40,161 nt of DNA, from NCBI GenBank assembly GCA_038244535.1, contig JBBRTJ010000021.1:1-40161 (forward strand). Direction: 5' to 3'. This DNA comes from JBBRTJ01 sp038244535 (GTDB taxonomy: Bacteria > Actinomycetota > Acidimicrobiia > Acidimicrobiales > Ilumatobacteraceae). Made by a program: the position numbers and the translations under genes. Below the pieces are notes generated by a model. The model had not been told where the DNA came from. It did no database searches and worked only from the letters and a program-made list of their open reading frames with translations. Positions 1 through 7,295 of the stretch are shown in pieces. Each line of letters opens with the position of its first letter. Within the stretch, counting starts at the first letter, position 1.

Positions 1-1015
1 AGGTCGCCATCCGGTCGTCGGACCAGAAGTCGACGAGCTCGTTCTGGTCGTTGAACGTGAGCTCGGCCGTGACGATGTGAGCTCCGTTGGTGAAGGTGCC
101 CCGCGCGTGGTGGTCGTCGATGGGGTGCCAGCTGATCGGCGCGTCGACGATGGCAGCAGGGGCGAGGACGCAGAGGTCGTTGAACACCGTGACGGTCTCG
201 GCCCGGTCCATCTCCGGTCCGGATCTGTTGACCATCGGAAACAGCGAGCACACCTTGACGCGCATCGTGGCTGTGGCGTCGGCGAAGATGTGAAGCACAT
301 CGACCGGTAAGCCGACCATGGTGGCGTCCATGTGGAACGAGCGGCTCGGGTTGGCTCCAAAGGTGTTGACCTGTTCGCCGGTGAACGCCATCCACGGCTT
401 GGCAGGACCACCGCGGATGCGTCCGGAGATCTCGGCGCGGAAGTTGGCGATCCGGGGCTGGCCGACTGCGCCAGATCGTCGAAGGTACGCGGCGACCGGT
501 GTCGGTAGGGCCTCGAGATCTCGCTCGGCGACAGGTGCGGCGTCGACCTCGTGCGGCAACGCGGTGGCGACGCGACGTCGGTACTCCGTAATGAAGCTGG
601 TGGGGCCGTTCGCGGCTGCGCCGTAGACGACCGCGGCCAGCAGGATCACGTTGACGATCGTGCCGGCCTTGGCGTCGTCCCACGACGTCGCGATGACAGC
701 TTGGGAGGCGACGACGGCGAAGGTGCCGACGATCCACCACCAGCGGATGGACGCGGCCAACATCACGCCAGTGCCGACGGTGAGGACTGCGGCGGCCAGC
801 CACACGGCACCCACTGTGGTGCTGATGGGTTCCTTCAGCTGGCTGACGTCGGCCCAGCCGAGTCCCTTGCTGGCGCCGAACAGGTGGATGAGACCGTGGA
901 CGACCACGATGACGGCCACCGCCCAACGCACGAGCGGCCTCAGACGAGCCGGCTCCGGTCGACGTTCGTCGAGTCGGTTGGCATCGATCAGTTGGTTCAC
1001 GGGCTGCTCACGCAT
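1..1015 (-). CDS. DUF6544 family membrane protein (3' end outside window)
   Basis: An open frame reads from ATG at 1015 to the window edge without a stop, giving 338 codons; the C-terminus lies beyond base 1. The first 130 or so residues hold a basic start followed by about four hydrophobic segments, one beginning VRWAVAVIVVVHGLIHLF, so this part is membrane embedded. From about residue 160 comes a soluble domain with LPTPVAAYLRRSGAVGQPRI, then KPWMAFTGEQ, MVGLPVDVLH, GPEMDRAETVTVFNDLC and LTFNDQNELVDFWSDDR. This order is what I know from DUF6544 proteins, whose function is unknown. The start overlaps the permease stop by eight bases, so it is probably the last gene seen of the ABC operon. 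The family call is from memory of motif order. Confidence 0.8.
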   Translation of the reverse strand, partial: MREQPVNQLIDANRLDERRPEPARLRPLVRWAVAVIVVVHGLIHLFGASKGLGWADVSQLKEPISTTVGAVWLAAAVLTVGTGVMLAASIRWWWIVGTFAVVASQAVIATSWDDAKAGTIVNVILLAAVVYGAAANGPTSFITEYRRRVATALPHEVDAAPVAERDLEALPTPVAAYLRRSGAVGQPRIANFRAEISGRIRGGPAKPWMAFTGEQVNTFGANPSRSFHMDATMVGLPVDVLHIFADATATMRVKVCSLFPMVNRSGPEMDRAETVTVFNDLCVLAPAAIVDAPISWHPIDDHHARGTFTNGAHIVTAELTFNDQNELVDFWSDDRMAT

Positions 1016-1835
1016 CGCGGCGCTTGAGCATGAGGTTGGCGACCAAGAACAACGCAGCCGTCCACAGGCTGAACACGGCGAAGCCTTGCCACGGGGTGAG
1101 GAGGTCGTCAGCGCCTTGATGGGCTGACACGACGAGCTGGCCGGCCACGGTGGGGAGGTAGGCGTGGATGTGCTCGCCGACCGTGCCGGGCAGGAGCTGG
1201 GCCAGTGGGGCGAGGACGAGCACGAAGGCGATGATGCCGGTGATGCCGCCTGCGGTGTGTCGCACGATGGCGCCGATCGCGATCGAGAACACTCCGAGCA
1301 TGGCGCCGTAGAGGCCGGCGCCGATGAGCGCACCGAGCACGCCGGGGTCACCGATCGAGACGGCGACCTTCGCGTGCAGGATCGCGGCTCCGACGAAGAA
1401 CGCCATGAAGGTGGCGATCTCACTGACGACGAAGACCACGACGGCGAACACGAGTGCCTTCGCCACCAGCATCGGTGTTCGTCGCGGCACGGCGAGCAGG
1501 CTCGCCCGAATCGTCCCGGTGGCGTACTCGCTGGAGATCACGAGCACGCCGAGGACGCAGATCGCAAGCTGGCCGAGCTGGAACCCGGCCCCGATGATCG
1601 TGCGGGTCGGGTCGGCGATGATCGACAACCGCTGGGTGTCGTCGACCTGATCCCATTGGGAGACGGTGAGCGCGAGGACCAGCCCGGTGAACCCGACCGA
1701 GATCACCACCAGCAGGATCAGTGCGGCGATGCTGGAGCGAACGGTTCGGAACTTGGTCCACTCCGCCCGAAGGATCCCGGGGAAGTCGATGCCGGCCCGA
1801 TCGGTGGTTGTGGGGGTGGGCACGGCGACGCTCAT
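1008..1835 (-). CDS. ABC-2 type transporter permease
   Basis: A 275-residue integral membrane protein. After an N-terminal stretch with GILRAEWTKFRTVRSSIAAL, typical of ABC-2 permeases of the BcrB/NatB kind, there are about six hydrophobic segments; the central SSEYATGTIRASLLAVPRRT is the usual cytoplasmic motif that contacts the ATPase. The start ATG at 1835 overlaps the ATPase stop in an ATGA tetranucleotide, so the two are translationally coupled and should form one exporter. The last residues are LMLKRRDA. The substrate cannot be read from the sequence; peptides, antibiotics or lipids are usual for this group. Confidence 0.9.
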   Translation of the reverse strand: MSVAVPTPTTTDRAGIDFPGILRAEWTKFRTVRSSIAALILLVVISVGFTGLVLALTVSQWDQVDDTQRLSIIADPTRTIIGAGFQLGQLAICVLGVLVISSEYATGTIRASLLAVPRRTPMLVAKALVFAVVVFVVSEIATFMAFFVGAAILHAKVAVSIGDPGVLGALIGAGLYGAMLGVFSIAIGAIVRHTAGGITGIIAFVLVLAPLAQLLPGTVGEHIHAYLPTVAGQLVVSAHQGADDLLTPWQGFAVFSLWTAALFLVANLMLKRRDA

Positions 1836-2815
1836 GGGGTGGCTCCCGGCATCGATGCGGCGAGGTCCGGTGAGACGCCGTTGGGCCGGTGGCCGCCGAA
1901 CTCCGTGCTGGCGTGGGTCTGCTCCATGTAGGCGTCCTCGAGGGAGGCGAGTTGTGGGGTGAGCTCGTGGAGCTCGACCCCTGACCGGGCGGCGAGGGCT
2001 CCGATGTGGGCCGCGTCGAGCAGCCGGACGATCAGCGCTCCTTCGTCGCCGGGCTCGACCTGGCCGCCCGCCGTCGTGATCAGTTCGCTGAGAGCGATCG
2101 GGTCGGTGGTCTTGACGAGCACGGATCGCTTCGAGGCTCGTTCGATGAAGTCGTCGGTGCTGCAGGCGGCGATCAGTCGGCCGCGGCCGATGACCACGAG
2201 CTGCGTCGCCGTAGCGGCCATCTCGCTCATGAGGTGGCTGGAGATCAGGATGGTGCGGCCTTGGCTTGCGAGGTAGATGACCAGTTGTCGGATCCACATG
2301 ATCCCGTCGGGGTCGAGGCCGTTGACCGGTTCGTCGAGGATCAACACCTGTGGGTCGCCGAGCAGCGCAGCGGCGAGTCCGAGGCGTTGGCCCATGCCGA
2401 GCGAGAAGCTCCCCGCTCGTTCGTGAGCCACGTCGCTCAGGCCGACGAGCTCGATCACTTCGTTCGCTCTGGTGCGTGGGATGCCTTGGGTCTGGGCGAG
2501 GTAGAGGAGGTGGTGGTACGCGGAGCGTCCCGGGTGGGTTGCTCCAGCGTCGAGCAGCGCGCCGACGACGCGAAGCGGGCGGGGCAGATCGGCGTAGTGG
2601 CGACCGCCAATGGTGACCTCGCCGCCGGTGGGCCGGTCGAGACCGACGATGAGTCGCATCGTGGTGGACTTGCCGGCACCGTTGGGACCGAGGAACCCGG
2701 TGACGACTCCGGGTTCAACGGTGAACGAGAGGTGATCGATGACGAGCTTGTCGTCGTAGGTCTTGCACAGGTCACGCACCTCGATGACCTGTGGCGTCGT
2801 CACAGCCGACGTCAT
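1832..2815 (-). CDS. ABC transporter ATP-binding protein
   Basis: A 327-residue cytoplasmic ATPase with every hallmark: Walker A GFLGPNGAGKSTT near residue 40, the signature SLGMGQRLGLAAAL, Walker B VLILDEPVNGLDPDG and the H-loop ILISSHLMSEMA. The region after about residue 220 is the regulatory tail common in ATPases of drug and lantibiotic exporters. The start MTSAVTTPQVIEVRDLCKTYDD was chosen because its ATG overlaps the stop of a small upstream gene in ATGA, and the protein stop overlaps the permease start in the same way. It powers the permease encoded next. The substrate is unknown. Confidence 0.93.
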   Translation of the reverse strand: MTSAVTTPQVIEVRDLCKTYDDKLVIDHLSFTVEPGVVTGFLGPNGAGKSTTMRLIVGLDRPTGGEVTIGGRHYADLPRPLRVVGALLDAGATHPGRSAYHHLLYLAQTQGIPRTRANEVIELVGLSDVAHERAGSFSLGMGQRLGLAAALLGDPQVLILDEPVNGLDPDGIMWIRQLVIYLASQGRTILISSHLMSEMAATATQLVVIGRGRLIAACSTDDFIERASKRSVLVKTTDPIALSELITTAGGQVEPGDEGALIVRLLDAAHIGALAARSGVELHELTPQLASLEDAYMEQTHASTEFGGHRPNGVSPDLAASMPGATP

Positions 2816-2907
2816 GACGCACCCATCCCGGCCCCCGCGAGCAGGCGGAACCCGTTGAGAGCGAGCACCGTTGCGACGATGAGGCTGACTGCTCGAGATG
2901 GCTTCAT
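2812..2907 (-). CDS. 31-residue membrane peptide at head of ABC operon
   Basis: ATG at 2907 is preceded by GGGAG at a good ribosome-binding distance and opens a 31-codon frame, MKPSRAVSLIVATVLALNGF and on to GMGAS. A basic N-terminus is followed by one hydrophobic segment. Its TGA overlaps the ATPase ATG in ATGA, the same coupling seen between ATPase and permease. These three signs argue for a real gene. It could be a small transporter subunit, a secreted peptide, or a leader that sets translation of the ATPase. I recognise no family. Confidence 0.6.
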   Translation of the reverse strand: MKPSRAVSLIVATVLALNGFRLLAGAGMGAS

Positions 2908-3031
2908 CGACGAACTCCCTGTTGGTGGCTCCTACCCGGGTGAGGACGGACTCAAACCTCACCGCACGGCGCCGTTTCGTTGGCCCAGAATCGGGGTACT
3001 ACGTCGGTACTACAAGACGTCGGGGTCGCTC

Positions 3032-4363
3032 GTGAACCGTTCCGCCATCACCACGAGCAGCGCACCGGCGAACATCGGAGTCGATCTCTACTGGATCCCG
3101 CTCGGTGCCGGCGCGTCTGTCGTTCGCGCCAACGGCTGGGTGTTGACCACCGTCGCCGCGCTCGTGCGGCGCCGGCCACGACGGCCGATCTACCACTCCG
3201 CCCTCATCGTGGACTTCCCCGGCCACGCCGTCGTGATCGAGATGACACCTGTCGCCGACGACAAGGGACCCCAGGACCGTGGCGTCGTCGCCGAGGGTCC
3301 GGTCGGCTCGAGTTGGGCTGGACGATTCCGGCTGTTCCGCTACGAGATACACCGCTGGGACGGAGGTCTGATCCCCGACCTGGCCGCCGCCGTCGGCGGT
3401 CCGGTCCGCGTGACGAGCGACGGAGCAACCGCACAACGGGTGCTGGACCTGGTGCCCCTGGTGCCTACACCGACATGGGGACGCGACGAGCTGCAGGCAG
3501 GCGGCATGTGGAACTCCAACTCGGTCACCTCATGGTTGCTCGCCAGTGCGGGCATCGACGATGTAGCGGGCGTGCCGCCCCTGCTCGGCAGCGCCCCGGG
3601 CTGGGACGCCGGCCTCGCGGTGGCTCGTCGCCCGAACCCGAACCCGCCGGCTCGAGCCGCCAGGCACCTCCTCGGCCAGATCGCCAGCGTGGTGCACGAC
3701 GTTCCCGTCTTCCTCACCGCTCCGCTCTACCGGCGATGGCACCTTTGCTGGGGAGCAACGCCGGCCGAGGTCGAAGCGGAGCTCCCTGGCGATTCGCTCG
3801 TTCCGAACGCGCCGTTCCGGGCGACGAGAGCAATCACGATCAACGCTCCACCAGAGTCGGTGTGGCCGTGGCTCGTCCAGGTCGGTTGCCTGCGGGCCGG
3901 TTTCTACAGCAACGACCTCCTCGACAACCTCGCCCACCCCAGCGCGGACACGATCATTCCCGAGCTGCAGGACTTGGAGGTTGGGCACTGGGTACCGATG
4001 TCGCCAACCCCGACCGAACGCACCGCACTGAAGGTCCACTCGTACGAGACCAACCGATGGCTGCTGTGGACCAAGTCCGACAGCTCCTGGGTCTGGCAGA
4101 TCACCCCCGTCGGCGACCATGGAACCAGGCTGGTCACGCGCATCCACGCACGGTACGACTGGCGTCATCCGCTGTCAGCGCTCGTCGGGGTCGTCCTCAT
4201 GGAGCTCGGGGACTTCGCGATGCTCCGCCGGATGCTGCGGGGCATCAAGTCGCGCGCTGAGTCACTCGAGATGAGGGCAACCCAAGAGATCGACCGCGCC
4301 AACAACGTGTCGGTCTCGCGGCGCTCACTGAGTCAGAGCGGATCGCACAAGGAGCGCGCATGA
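3032..4363 (+). CDS. two-domain protein: amidase-like N-terminus plus SRPBCC C-terminus
   Basis: A GTG start at 3032 gives 443 residues. The N-terminal half has YHSALIVDFPGHAVVIEMTPV and then MWNSNSVTSWLLASAGI, an arrangement like that of permuted papain/NlpC-type amidase folds, in which a His strand and a Cys helix form the active site; here Asn and Ser stand where Cys is expected, so it is probably not a classical Cys hydrolase. The C-terminal half (roughly residues 260-410) is SRPBCC-like: RAITINAPPESVWPWLVQVG, then GHWVPMSPTP and WVWQITPVGDHGTRLVTRI. SRPBCC folds bind hydrophobic ligands. The gene diverges from the ABC operon and its stop overlaps the next gene in ATGA. The start is uncertain, since the frame stays open upstream. 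Confidence 0.7.
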   Translation: MNRSAITTSSAPANIGVDLYWIPLGAGASVVRANGWVLTTVAALVRRRPRRPIYHSALIVDFPGHAVVIEMTPVADDKGPQDRGVVAEGPVGSSWAGRFRLFRYEIHRWDGGLIPDLAAAVGGPVRVTSDGATAQRVLDLVPLVPTPTWGRDELQAGGMWNSNSVTSWLLASAGIDDVAGVPPLLGSAPGWDAGLAVARRPNPNPPARAARHLLGQIASVVHDVPVFLTAPLYRRWHLCWGATPAEVEAELPGDSLVPNAPFRATRAITINAPPESVWPWLVQVGCLRAGFYSNDLLDNLAHPSADTIIPELQDLEVGHWVPMSPTPTERTALKVHSYETNRWLLWTKSDSSWVWQITPVGDHGTRLVTRIHARYDWRHPLSALVGVVLMELGDFAMLRRMLRGIKSRAESLEMRATQEIDRANNVSVSRRSLSQSGSHKERA

Positions 4364-4545
4364 CGACGAAGGCGGCAACGTGGCAGTGGACCGGTGTCGG
4401 CATCTCGGTCGGAGCCGGACTCGGCTTGGTCTTGGGACTGCTCGTATCGGGCGGGCCCGGAGTTGCCATCGGCATGGCACTCGGCGCCGGCGTCGGGACC
4501 GCGATCGGTGCGGCACTTGACCCGAGGACCGCTCAAGAACACTGA
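4360..4545 (+). CDS. glycine-zipper small membrane protein
   Basis: A 61-residue protein. AAGGAG lies ahead of the ATG, which overlaps the preceding stop as ATGA. After a short start comes a long hydrophobic stretch with glycine every three to four residues (VGAGLGLVLGLLVSGG, then AIGMALGAGVGTAIGAALD), a glycine-zipper pattern of paired membrane helices. It ends in a short polar tail, PRTAQEH. Translational coupling to the SRPBCC protein suggests joint expression. Function unknown. Confidence 0.75.
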   Translation: MTTKAATWQWTGVGISVGAGLGLVLGLLVSGGPGVAIGMALGAGVGTAIGAALDPRTAQEH

Positions 4546-4581
4546 GCTGCAGACGGTTGGTTTCACCCGTCCTGACGCCCG

Positions 4582-5160
4582 TCAACCCTTGCCCGCAAGC
4601 CCCTTCATCGTCGTGATCTCGGTGCGTTGCGCCTCGATGATGCCGCCGGCCAGCGCCTTCACCTCTGGGCTCTTTCCGTCCTTCTGCACCTTCTGCGCCA
4701 TGTCGATGGCTCCGGTGTGGTGGCGGATCATCATGTCGAGGAACATCGTGTCGAAGTTCGAGCCGTTCGCGGCACCGAGCGACGTCATGTCGGCCGCGGA
4801 CATCATGCCCATGCCCATGTCGTCCATGGAGCTGCCCGGCTGCGGCTGACCCCACGTGGTGAGCCACGCCGTCATCGTCGCAATCTCGGGTTGTTGGGCG
4901 CCCTTGATCGACGTGGCCAGCGCCAGGATCTGCGGGTTCGTGGTGTTGGCGAGCGCCACGGTGGCCATCTCGACGGCCTGTTCGTGGTGGGGGATCATCT
5001 GCTGTGCGAACGTGACATCGGCGGCGTTGAACGTGGCTCCGGCCGGCACGACTACCGCGTTCGAGCCATTGGACCCGTGGTTCATCCCGGACGTGCTGCT
5101 GCCGCAGGCGGTGATGGTCAAGCCGACGGCGACGGCGACCGCGGCGATCAGGTGGTTCAT
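4582..5160 (-). CDS. DUF305 family lipoprotein
   Basis: A 192-residue exported lipoprotein: signal peptide MNHLIAAVAVAVGLTITACG with the lipobox Cys at residue 19, then a Ser/Asn/Gly linker. The mature part has two matching halves, each with paired His: FAQQMIPHHEQAVEMA and MFLDMMIRHHTGAIDMAQ. This is diagnostic of DUF305, a four-helix ferritin-like fold often found near copper resistance genes. A Met-rich loop (SMDDMGMGMMSAADM) between the halves would suit soft-metal binding, which is my inference. AAGGAG precedes the ATG. A 15-base palindrome upstream may be its operator. Confidence 0.92.
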   Translation of the reverse strand: MNHLIAAVAVAVGLTITACGSSTSGMNHGSNGSNAVVVPAGATFNAADVTFAQQMIPHHEQAVEMATVALANTTNPQILALATSIKGAQQPEIATMTAWLTTWGQPQPGSSMDDMGMGMMSAADMTSLGAANGSNFDTMFLDMMIRHHTGAIDMAQKVQKDGKSPEVKALAGGIIEAQRTEITTMKGLAGKG

Positions 5161-5180
5161 GGGGGGCTCCTTCGAGGCTA

Positions 5181-5195
5181 ACGACAGTATGTCGT
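5181..5195. promoter_or_regulatory. palindrome upstream of DUF305 gene, candidate operator
   Basis: ACGACA-GTA-TGTCGT is a perfect six-base inverted repeat with a three-base spacer, 20 bases ahead of the DUF305 start and just upstream of its AAGGAG. Its size and place fit a repressor site. The arrangement recalls BlaI/CopY-type operators of actinobacteria, but no such regulator is in this window. Confidence 0.4.
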
Positions 5196-5385
5196 AGACG
5201 ATGCCATCGCAACCATCGCCGCTGAGCCGACCACCCCGATGCACAACCTCGTCGGCGACGACGCATTCGCGTTCGTCGATCTTGTCGCCCAGGCCGGCAC
5301 CTTCGAGGGTTGGGTCCCCGTCGGTACGCAGATCGTCGAGGGTATGAGCGGCCCCCGCCCAGTCAGCCCAGCAACACCACGCTGA
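5182..5385 (+). pseudogene. 3' remnant of a short-chain dehydrogenase/reductase
   Basis: The frame encodes RQYVVDDAIATIAAEPTT, PMHNLVGDDAFAFVDLVAQ, then GTFEGWVPVGTQIVEGMSGP and ends at TGA. This resembles the last 65 or so residues of actinobacterial SDR oxidoreductases, where HNLVGDDA and the following E-x-W and GTQI positions recur. There is an in-frame stop immediately upstream (5179-5181), no start, no Rossmann glycine motif and no YxxxK, so only the tail survives. It is a decayed fragment next to the DUF305 promoter. Confidence 0.6.
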
Positions 5386-5715
5386 GCGGCCGTCTCGAAG
5401 TCGACCTGGCAAGCGCGGCCCTGGTCCGAAGTGGCGAGTGACCGTGCGGTTGGCGCGCTCACGCTCGCCACTTCGCGGTCGGTTCCTCGGCGCTTCGAGC
5501 GCTGCGATCCATCTCCAGATCTGACGGGGCAGAGGTCGCCGGCGGTGTGATGCGACTAGGCCCGGGGCCTCTGGTCATCGTGTCGTGAGCAGGGTCGGGA
5601 GGAGCAGCCTCTGGGCCTGACTCCGCCGACCTCGACGACGATCTCGCTGCTCGGCGAGCACATCTGGGGAACTTCGGTGAGCGCGATCAGCATCCCCACG
5701 CACTACGCAATGCGG
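5386..5715. other. intergenic stretch with no recognisable gene
   Basis: About 330 bases with no convincing coding frame on either strand. It contains a 12-base perfect inverted repeat, CGAAGTGGCGAG at 5427-5438 and CTCGCCACTTCG at 5464-5475, separated by 25 bases. The long loop and lack of a T-run make it a poor terminator; it may be scar sequence or a binding site. The stretch sits between gene remnants and fits a decayed accessory region. Confidence 0.5.
5427..5475. repeat. 12-bp inverted repeat, 25-base loop
   Basis: Perfect arms CGAAGTGGCGAG (5427-5438) and CTCGCCACTTCG (5464-5475) in otherwise featureless DNA. No T-run follows on either strand. Confidence 0.6.
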
Positions 5716-6168
5716 TCACTCCCGGGCGAGGGTGGGTCGGCGTCGACGTAGCGAACTGGCCGCGCCGACGGCCAGGCTGAGACACAGCGGCGAGAAGACC
5801 TGGCGGTCGAGACGACGGAATCGGGCCGACGTACTGGCGGGCGACACGACGTTGGTTCGGCCGGCAAGCCCGAGCGCACCGCGTGCGCCAAGCACCATCG
5901 CGGCTCCGCCGGCTGTCAATCGAGCCAATCCCGGCCCGCCGAGGGCGCTGGACGCCACCGATGACGCGCCGACAGCCAACAGTGCAGCGACCGAGTAGCA
6001 GGCGGCTGGGGACGGCGAGTGTGCGCTGCCGATCACGGCGTCACTCAGCTCGTGGCGGGAGGCGAATGGAAAGGTCGAGCCCCGGCCCCAGGCCACGTGG
6101 AGCACCCCCAGACCGCCTAGGACGACCGAGGTCGCCAGAGGTAACAGCGGCGGCATCGAGTCAGCCAT
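5716..6168 (-). CDS. DUF3995 family membrane protein
   Basis: A 150-residue protein with four hydrophobic segments. Family marks are VVLGGLGVLHVAWGRGSTFPF near the N-terminus, a central block with PSPAACYSVAALLAVGA, and the C-terminal FRRLDRQVFSPLCLSLAVGA with the conserved pattern R-x-LDRxxxSPLCL. It ends in a basic tail. DUF3995 proteins are small inner-membrane proteins of unknown role. A TAACGT box stands eight bases before the ATG and there is no purine-rich ribosome site, so transcription may start at or very near the start codon. Confidence 0.87.
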   Translation of the reverse strand: MADSMPPLLPLATSVVLGGLGVLHVAWGRGSTFPFASRHELSDAVIGSAHSPSPAACYSVAALLAVGASSVASSALGGPGLARLTAGGAAMVLGARGALGLAGRTNVVSPASTSARFRRLDRQVFSPLCLSLAVGAASSLRRRRPTLARE

Positions 6169-6176
6169 GAACGAGC

Positions 6177-6182
6177 ACGTTA
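6177..6182 (-). promoter_or_regulatory. -10-like box TAACGT ahead of DUF3995 gene
   Basis: TAnnnT hexamer eight bases upstream of ATG 6168, the spacing expected for a leaderless transcript. It belongs to a recurring set in this window. Confidence 0.4.
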
Positions 6183-6459
6183 GGCCGAGGCGGTAGGGGA
6201 GCGATTCGCGGATCTGGGTGTTGTGCTGCGGGTTGCGTCGTACGCCGCCTACCTGTGATCCGCGCTGCCGTGACTGAGACTCGCAGCTGTCTCGTCAGTC
6301 TCGGGCGCGCCGAAGACGTGCCCTACATCGGCCAGGGCCTGGCGACGGCGACCGTGGAGCGTGCCGTAACGCCAGAGACCGCGGACGGCTACGGCAGGAA
6401 CCACGTGCAATCGTTGGCCGACGGACGAGCGCGCCCACACCGAGCCGCCGGAGATCGGC
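6183..6459. other. no recognisable gene
   Basis: Short frames are open on both strands but none shows family motifs, a ribosome site or a persuasive codon pattern. It lies between the DUF3995 gene and a SIR2-like remnant and is probably decayed sequence. Confidence 0.45.
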
Positions 6460-6582
6460 ATGCTTGATCCGATGACGCGCGCTGCATTGGCGTTGCGCCA
6501 CTGGCCAGGCGGCTACGTCGCGATCTTGGGCGCTGGTATCTCCAAGCCGACCGGAGTGCCGTCGGCGTGGGACACCCCGTAG
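6460..6582 (+). pseudogene. 5' remnant of a SIR2-like NADase gene
   Basis: A 40-codon frame starting MLDPMTRAALALRHWPGGY and then VAILGAGISKPTGVPSAWDTP before TAG. G-A-G-I-S followed by G-x-P-S-x-W-D is the NAD-binding entrance of the SIR2 fold as found in phage-defence SIR2 proteins, which begin with a similar run before this motif. Nothing downstream in any frame continues the SIR2 domain, so the rest is lost. It could be a relic of a former defence gene. Confidence 0.6.
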
Positions 6583-6712
6583 TCCATGGTTTCGACTGCC
6601 GCCACTGCGCGAGGTGCCGAACCATCCATTGATCTCGCTCACCGAAACTCCCAGGTGTGGTCGGCGATCGGAGAGACCATGTGGGCGGACAACAACAGCA
6701 CCTCGGATGCGC

Positions 6713-7084
6713 TCATGAGCGGCTCCGCCGGACCCGGAACGAGCCCTTGCACGACGACGGGTCGACGACGCGGCCGCCTTGGGTGATCTCGACCTCGCCG
6801 GAGGCGACCAGGCGCCGAGATGCAGCTCGCGCCGGTTCCATCAGACTGCGCCACCCCTCGGGGTCGATCGATCGGGCCGCTTCGCTCGGACAGATCGTGG
6901 TGCCGCGGGCCCCAGCGTCGAGTAGCGAAAGGATGGATGCCTCCAACGCCGCGTCGACGGGCAGCATTTTCCGGCGGCGGCATCGGGCCGAGCAGTAGCG
7001 CACATCGTCCCAGTTGGCGGCCCACGATGCGCGCCAAGCCATCGTCCGGCCGCACGAGGCACAGGTCTTCGGTGCCGGTGTCAC
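6713..7084 (-). CDS. DUF2256-DUF3253 fusion protein
   Basis: A GTG start at 7084 gives 123 residues. Residues 1-40 are a small zinc finger: CASCGRTMAWRASWAANWDD followed by VRYCSARCRRRK, with C-x2-C and C-x3-C, the DUF2256 pattern. The rest is DUF3253, a winged-helix-like fold: ALEASILSLLDAGARGTTIC, PSEAARSIDPEGWRSLMEP, RAASRRLVASGEVEITQGGR and VVDPSSCKGSFRVR. The two domains are known both apart and fused; their function is not established, though a winged helix with a zinc finger suggests nucleic-acid binding. The start overlaps the upstream small frame in GTGA. Confidence 0.88.
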   Translation of the reverse strand: MTPAPKTCASCGRTMAWRASWAANWDDVRYCSARCRRRKMLPVDAALEASILSLLDAGARGTTICPSEAARSIDPEGWRSLMEPARAASRRLVASGEVEITQGGRVVDPSSCKGSFRVRRSRS

Positions 7085-7251
7085 GCCGGGGCGCCGGCGA
7101 GCATCACGTCAGGGATGAGGGAGGACAGCACCGAGTCCTGCCAACGAGCCGCCCACCCGGCCCGGTCGAGCCCTACGTGGGCTGCGGCCGAAGAGTCGAC
7201 GATGACTCGGTCGCCGAGGTCGAGCCCGGCCTGAGTCTCGATGCCGGTCAC
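7081..7251 (-). CDS. small hypothetical protein, coupled to DUF2256 gene
   Basis: From GTG at 7251 a 56-residue frame reads VTGIETQAGLDLGDRVIVD and ends IPDVMLAGAPA. Its TGA overlaps the GTG of the DUF2256-DUF3253 gene in GTGA, which supports translation. The frame is also open upstream to about 7325 without a usual start codon, so the true N-terminus may lie further back. I recognise no family. Confidence 0.4.
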   Translation of the reverse strand: MTGIETQAGLDLGDRVIVDSSAAAHVGLDRAGWAARWQDSVLSSLIPDVMLAGAPA

Positions 7252-7295
7252 CCGAGGTCGTCCCGCTCTCGGTGTGCCGACGGTACGTAGCTGGA

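Noticed and set aside
2006..3031. Upstream extension of the SRPBCC protein frame over the ABC ATPase gene
   Set aside because: This part is antisense to a clear ATPase; family similarity begins only after about 3060.
5427..5475. Inverted repeat as an intrinsic terminator
   Set aside because: Loop of 25 bases and no T-run; no gene ends close by on the proper strand.
6639..6716. 25-codon frame overlapping the stop of the DUF2256-DUF3253 gene in ATGA
   Set aside because: Too short, no motif, and it lies in decayed DNA; one overlap alone is weak evidence.
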